Part shown: positions 9,180-11,492 of the stretch, piece by piece
Layout: each line of letters begins with the position of its first letter
Numbering within the stretch: position 1 is the first letter of the stretch
Assembly (NCBI GenBank): GCA_934589675.1
Contig: CAKTOF010000030.1
Location: 1-11,492, forward strand
Length of the DNA: 11,492 nucleotides
From: an uncultured Oscillospiraceae bacterium
GTDB lineage: Bacteria; Bacillota; Clostridia; Oscillospirales; Oscillospiraceae
Reading direction: 5' to 3'
Notes under the pieces: generated by a model
The model's input: the letters and a program-made list of their open reading frames with translations, nothing else
Told to the model about the DNA's origin: nothing
Databases searched by the model: none
Position numbers and translations under genes: made by a program

Positions 9180-9449
9180 TCAGCCGATGAGCTCCGCCAG
9201 CACATCCGGCAGGCCGGCCGGCGTGACGGTGCCGCAGGCCAGCCGGTCGATGATCTCCATGGCGCGCGGCAGGGTGGTCGTGACGTCTGCCGCCGCGGCG
9301 GATTCCTCCAGCGCGCCGCGCCGCATCGTGATCTGGACGCCGTAGTGCAGGAATGTGCCGTACTGTTCGGTGAGGAGATAGTAGTCGAGCACCATCTCCG
9401 CGCCGCTGTCCGGCTTCGCCCGCTCCTGTCTTTGCCATGTTCTCTCCAT
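9180..9449 (-). CDS. Small protein, DUF6514-like
   Basis: An 89-residue soluble protein with no membrane segment. The central pattern (YYLLTEQYGTFLHYGVQITMRRG, then AMEIIDRLACGTVTPAGLPDVLAELIG) resembles the DUF6514 family of small clostridial proteins: a short beta-rich N-terminal half that carries a YG motif, then a helical C-terminal half that ends shortly after the 'P..L.DVL.E.I' segment. The assignment is from memory of the pattern and is moderate only. GGGAGG lies 7 bases before the ATG. The gene precedes nrdR on the same strand, but nrdR has its own promoter. Upstream, tandem Spo0A boxes stand just beyond a plausible promoter, which suggests activation at the onset of sporulation or in stationary phase. 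No molecular function is known to me. Confidence 0.75.
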   Translation of the reverse strand: MERTWQRQERAKPDSGAEMVLDYYLLTEQYGTFLHYGVQITMRRGALEESAAAADVTTTLPRAMEIIDRLACGTVTPAGLPDVLAELIG

Positions 9450-9478
9450 ATCCGCATCCTCCCTTTCTCCACTGCACT

Positions 9479-9507
9479 ATTAAACCACGAATCGACGCGT
9501 CTGGAAA
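9479..9507 (-). promoter_or_regulatory. Probable promoter of the DUF6514-like gene
   Basis: On the minus strand, TTTCCA (9507-9502, 4/6) and TTTAAT (9484-9479, 5/6) are separated by 17 bases, and TGG directly before the -10 makes an extended -10. The weak -35 fits a promoter that needs an activator. The tandem Spo0A boxes end 9 bp upstream of the -35, at about -45 to -61 from the likely start near 9472. Confidence 0.55.
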
Positions 9508-9516
9508 GAAAAAGCC

Positions 9517-9533
9517 TTCGACAAGGTTCGACA
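9517..9533 (-). promoter_or_regulatory. Tandem Spo0A boxes
   Basis: Read on the minus strand, TGTCGAA-CCT-TGTCGAA: two perfect 0A boxes in the same orientation, 3 bp apart, so 10 bp from one repeat to the next. The 0A-box consensus TGTCGAA and a 3-bp tandem arrangement (as in the Bacillus subtilis abrB operator) are established for Spo0A. They point towards the gene that starts at 9449. Confidence 0.7.
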
Positions 9534-9622
9534 GATTCCTGCCTGAGCGGGCTGTTTTGGCCTCAAAAACGCTATATCTTGTGCTGCGCCGGTTCGGTTT
9601 TGCGGCGGAGGCGGTCGATTTT

Positions 9623-9629
9623 TGTCGAA
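9623..9629 (+). promoter_or_regulatory. Third Spo0A box
   Basis: TGTCGAA in the context TTTTTGTCGAA, a perfect 0A box on the plus strand, 79 bases before the ATG of the small membrane gene at 9708 and about 90 bp from the tandem boxes. It may serve the plus-strand gene or join the tandem pair. Confidence 0.55.
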
Positions 9630-9707
9630 CAATTCCTGCGCAGGCCGAACTTTCCGCTATCGTCCGGCGGCCCGGTATGGTATGCTGAGCGCGGAGATGA
9701 TAAAACC

Positions 9708-9956
9708 ATGCGTCTTGCCCTTTCCGCCCTTGCGCATATGAGCCGCGCGGCGTACCGGATCTTTGCCGGCGGCCTCGCGCTCTCGTGCTGCCTGCTGCTC
9801 TTTGCGGTTCTGACGGCGCTGTCCGCCGGGCCGTATACGGCGGCGACGAGAAATCTCTATCTCGAAGCTGCGCTTTTCGAGCGCGGCGCGCTCGCCTGCC
9901 TGTTCTGCACGGCCTTTGTCGCAGCGTTTGCAGAGGAGCGGCTCGGCCGAAGATAA
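9708..9956 (+). CDS. Small two-helix membrane protein, unknown function
   Basis: An 82-residue hydrophobic protein. One membrane helix lies at about residues 18-41 (IFAGGLALSCCLLLFAVLTAL) and a second at about 59-75 (GALACLFCTAFVAAFAE); the short C-terminal tail EERLGRR is charged. It has three Cys residues in or near the helices. I do not recognise the family. Evidence that it is real: a GGAG sequence (9693-9696) before the start, although the 11-base spacing is long, a coherent membrane topology and a strong terminator right after the stop. A TATGCT hexamer with TGG before it (9678-9686) could be an extended -10, but it would leave a leader of only ~15 bases. A Spo0A box lies 79 bases before the ATG. 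Confidence 0.65.
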   Translation: MRLALSALAHMSRAAYRIFAGGLALSCCLLLFAVLTALSAGPYTAATRNLYLEAALFERGALACLFCTAFVAAFAEERLGRR

Positions 9957-9960
9957 AAAT

Positions 9961-9995
9961 AGCCCCGCGCCGGCGGCGCGGGGCTGCATTTTTTT
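9961..9995. terminator. Bidirectional Rho-independent terminator
   Basis: AGCCCCGCGCC (9961-9971), a 3-base loop and GGCGCGGGGCT (9975-9985) form a perfect 11-bp GC-rich stem, followed by seven Ts (9989-9995). On the minus strand the stem is followed by ATTTTTATC, so it also ends the convergent cytidylate-kinase-like gene. Confidence 0.9.
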
Positions 9996-9998
9996 GAC

Positions 9999-10649
9999 TT
10001 AGTTCGGGTCTTTGACGTCCAGTGTGAGGCCGAGCTTCATCTGCAGATACGCGATGATCGTCCGCGCGCACAGCTCGCGGCTCATGCGCGAGGTGTTGAG
10101 CGTCAGGTCATAGTTTAGCTCGTCGTCCCAGCGGCGGCCGGTGTAATAATAATAGAAGTCCGCGCGCGCCTTATCCGTCTTGCGGACGGCCTTCTGCGCG
10201 TCCTTTTCCGGCAGGCCGGTCACCTGCATGACGGAGCGGACGCAGTCGTCAAATTCCGCCTGAATGTTCACATGGACCGTGCGCGGATGGTTCTGGAGCA
10301 GGTAGTCCGACGCGCGGCCGATGATGATGCACGACTCGCGGTCGGCCAGCTCGCGGATGATGCGCGCCTGATAGTTGTAGAGGTTCGCATCGGAGATGAA
10401 GCTCGGGCTTTCCGGCGAAATGAGGCCGCCGGAGTAGTTCGGCCCGCCGGCGCTGCGGATGCGCGCACTCGCCTTGACCTTTTCATCGCTCTGGGCAAAC
10501 AGCGTCTCGTTGATGCCGCTCTCATCTGAGGCCATGCGGATGATGTCGCGGTCATAGTATTCCACACCGAGCATTTTCGAGAGCAGAATGCCGATGCTCC
10601 TGCCGCCGCTTCCGTAGCCGCGGGAAATGGTGATCACAAAATTATCCAT
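9999..10649 (-). CDS. Cytidylate-kinase-like family protein
   Basis: A 216-residue P-loop protein of the cytidylate-kinase-like family, common in Clostridia and distinct from true Cmk. The N-terminus shows VITISRGYGSGGRSIG (about residues 5-20), a P-loop variant in which the usual GK[ST] is replaced by GRS. It is followed by YYDRDII, by a central IIIGRASDYLL (the second hydrophobic strand), and by KTDKARADFYYYYTGRRWDD, the lid-like region with basic residues. These features fit a nucleotide-binding kinase fold; the substrate is not known, and I would not call it CMP kinase. I chose the ATG at 10649 because GGAGG lies 8 bases upstream and family members start near here; a start at 10703 would add 18 poorly fitting residues. 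It has its own promoter and converges with the small membrane gene on a shared terminator. Confidence 0.88.
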   Translation of the reverse strand: MDNFVITISRGYGSGGRSIGILLSKMLGVEYYDRDIIRMASDESGINETLFAQSDEKVKASARIRSAGGPNYSGGLISPESPSFISDANLYNYQARIIRELADRESCIIIGRASDYLLQNHPRTVHVNIQAEFDDCVRSVMQVTGLPEKDAQKAVRKTDKARADFYYYYTGRRWDDELNYDLTLNTSRMSRELCARTIIAYLQMKLGLTLDVKDPN

Positions 10650-10678
10650 TGAACATTCCTCCGATCTCACGCTATAAT
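10649..10678 (+). promoter_or_regulatory. Possible plus-strand promoter for the glycosylase gene
   Basis: TTGAAC (10649-10654, 4/6) and a perfect TATAAT (10673-10678) are separated by 18 bases. The transcript would start near 10685 and have a leader of about 135 bases. It faces the minus-strand promoter at 10734-10706, and its -35 touches the start codon of the minus-strand gene, so chance cannot be excluded. No better plus-strand promoter is visible before 10820. Confidence 0.4.
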
Positions 10679-10705
10679 GGGCGGTAGCGCCCACCCTGTG
10701 CATTT

Positions 10706-10734
10706 ATCATACACACTTTTTGCGGCCGTTCCAA
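10706..10734 (-). promoter_or_regulatory. Promoter of the cytidylate-kinase-like gene
   Basis: On the minus strand, TTGGAA (10734-10729, 4/6) and TATGAT (10711-10706, 5/6) are separated by 17 bases. Transcription would begin near 10699, about 50 bases before the ATG. An inverted repeat GGGCG-GTAG-CGCCC (10679-10692) lies directly downstream of the start. Confidence 0.55.
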
Positions 10735-10819
10735 GCAAGTTCTTTGGTTTTTCCGCCGCCGCGGCAGAAAGATTTTCTCTTTTTTTCGTCCCGGCCGTAT
10801 TTTTATCGGAGGAAGCGAC

Positions 10820-11302
10820 ATGGAGCACGTTGTCCACCCCATCCCGCCGCTCTATGACGGCGAAAGCCAGACGCTGATCTTAGGCTCATTCCCGTCCATC
10901 GCCTCGCGCGCGGGCTCGTTTTTCTATCACCATCCGCAAAACCGCTTCTGGCGCGTGCTGGCCGCCGTGCTGGGCGAAGCGCCGCCGGAGAGCATCGAGG
11001 AAAAGACCGCCATGCTGCTCCGGCACCATATCGCGCTGTGGGACACGATCGCCTCGTGCGACATTGAAGGCTCGTCCGACGCGAGCATCCGCGACGCTGT
11101 GCCGAACGATCTGACCGTCATCACCGCGCACGCGCCCATCCGCCGCGTGTTCTGCAACGGCGCGCTCTCCGGCCGTCTCTATGACAAATTCGGCCTGCCC
11201 CAGACGGGACTGCCCGCAGTCCGCCTGCCCTCGACCAGCCCCGCAAACGCCGGCTGGAGCCTGCCGCGCCTAATTGAAGCATGGCGCGTCGTTGCAGACT
11301 AG
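10820..11302 (+). CDS. DNA-deoxyinosine (hypoxanthine) glycosylase, UDG superfamily
   Basis: A 160-residue protein of the uracil-DNA glycosylase superfamily, closest in pattern to the DNA-deoxyinosine glycosylases (family 6, HDG), which remove hypoxanthine produced by adenine deamination and so start base excision repair. The first motif is LILGSFPSIAS at residues 19-29, followed by FFYHHPQNRFW (34-44). The C-terminal motif LPSTSPANA (136-144) corresponds to the superfamily's DNA-intercalation loop. The mid-region ALWDTIASCD is also typical. GGAGG lies 7 bases before the ATG. Substrate preference within the superfamily cannot be read with certainty from the sequence; a Mug/TDG-like role is the alternative. 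Transcribed alone, with a terminator about 55 bases after the stop. Confidence 0.88.
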   Translation: MEHVVHPIPPLYDGESQTLILGSFPSIASRAGSFFYHHPQNRFWRVLAAVLGEAPPESIEEKTAMLLRHHIALWDTIASCDIEGSSDASIRDAVPNDLTVITAHAPIRRVFCNGALSGRLYDKFGLPQTGLPAVRLPSTSPANAGWSLPRLIEAWRVVAD

Positions 11303-11323
11303 CCCCGCGTCCGCTTCGCAGAA

Positions 11324-11345
11324 TTCGCCGCCCGCAGGCGGCGAA
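11324..11345. repeat. Inverted repeat after the glycosylase gene
   Basis: TTCGCCGCC (11324-11332) and GGCGGCGAA (11337-11345) form a perfect 9-bp stem with a 4-base loop. It is followed by As on the plus strand, so it is not a classic terminator by itself. It may protect the 3' end or help the next hairpin. Confidence 0.5.
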
Positions 11346-11358
11346 AAAAGTCAGAATC

Positions 11359-11391
11359 AAAAAATCCGGGGGCGTGTACCTCGGATTTTTT
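11359..11391. terminator. Rho-independent terminator, probably bidirectional
   Basis: A 13-bp stem (11359-11371 with 11379-11391) with one G·U pair and a 7-base loop. The outer pairs are six A-T pairs, so the plus transcript ends in T6 and the minus transcript also ends in T6. It ends the glycosylase gene and could end a minus-strand transcript that enters from the right. Confidence 0.8.
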
Positions 11392-11397
11392 ACCTTA

Positions 11398-11456
11398 CAG
11401 GCTGCAAGTGTGCGTCCGGCCCGCCACGCGGGCCGGACGCGCGCGCAGTCAGCCTG
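11398..11456. other. Large nested palindrome, possibly a structured RNA
   Basis: An outer 7-bp stem, CAGGCTG (11398-11404) with CAGCCTG (11450-11456), encloses a long inner stem. The inner stem has a perfect 13-bp core (11412-11424 with 11428-11440, 3-base loop) and extends to 17 bp if G·U pairs are allowed (plus-strand sense). The asymmetric internal loop is CAA against GCAGT. There is no T-run, so it is not a simple terminator, and no open reading frame explains it. Function unknown. Confidence 0.5.
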
Positions 11457-11467
11457 CATTCCCATCG

Positions 11468-11492
11468 GGAGGAAAGGCTCCGCCTTTCCTCC
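11468..11492. terminator. Hairpin at the right window edge, possible terminator
   Basis: GGAGGAAAGGC (11468-11478) and GCCTTTCCTCC (11482-11492) form a perfect 11-bp stem with a 3-base loop that ends exactly at the window edge. Whether a T-run follows cannot be seen. If one does, this is a terminator; otherwise it is part of the hairpin cluster. Confidence 0.45.

Noticed and set aside
9163..9180. An inverted repeat ACCCC/GGGGT at the end of the DUF6514-like gene as its terminator.
   Set aside because: Only 5 bp, no T-run, and it runs into the -35 of nrdR; read-through into nrdR is possible.

Overview
The window looks like chromosomal DNA from a high-GC, spore-forming member of the Clostridia, most plausibly an Oscillospiraceae/Ruminococcaceae-type gut bacterium. 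Support for this: protein families typical of Clostridia (a DUF421/YetF membrane protein paired with a DUF4363 protein, a DUF6514-like small protein, a cytidylate-kinase-like protein), strong AGGAGG-type ribosome binding sites, sigma-A-type promoters, and three perfect Spo0A boxes (TGTCGAA) in one intergenic region. Most of the window is GC-rich (one sampled 60-base line in guaA is about 65% GC). The first ~1.2 kb is clearly different (a sampled line is about 40% GC).

Layout, left to right. (1) 1-1144, minus strand: a partial AT-rich gene that runs off the left edge. It encodes a membrane-anchored, charged, helical protein of unknown function, driven by a near-consensus promoter whose 17-bp spacer is filled by a palindrome. 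(2) 1303-1344: a strong terminator. (3) 7268-1437, minus strand: a tight carA-carB-guaA operon for carbamoyl phosphate and GMP synthesis, with paired ArgR-like palindromes over its probable promoter. (4) 7510-8564, plus strand: a translationally coupled DUF421-DUF4363 membrane pair. (5) 9095-8640, minus strand: nrdR, the ribonucleotide reductase regulator, with a near-consensus promoter. (6) 9449-9180, minus strand: a DUF6514-like small protein. (7) 9450-9707: a control region with three Spo0A boxes. (8) 9708-9956, plus strand: an 82-residue two-helix membrane protein of unknown function. (9) 10649-9999, minus strand: a cytidylate-kinase-like P-loop protein. (10) 10820-11302, plus strand: a DNA-deoxyinosine (hypoxanthine) glycosylase of the UDG superfamily. 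(11) 11303-11492: a gene-free tail packed with four hairpins.

Several genes bear on nucleotides: carAB (carbamoyl phosphate for pyrimidines and arginine), guaA (GMP), nrdR (dNTP supply), a nucleotide-kinase-like protein and a deaminated-purine glycosylase. Only carA-carB-guaA is a clear operon; the others have their own promoters or opposite orientation. I see no RNA genes, CRISPR array, transposase or integrase. The points most worth a second look are the unrecognised AT-rich gene with its palindrome-filled promoter at the left edge, the Spo0A-box control region between two small genes of unknown function, and the large structured palindrome near the right edge.
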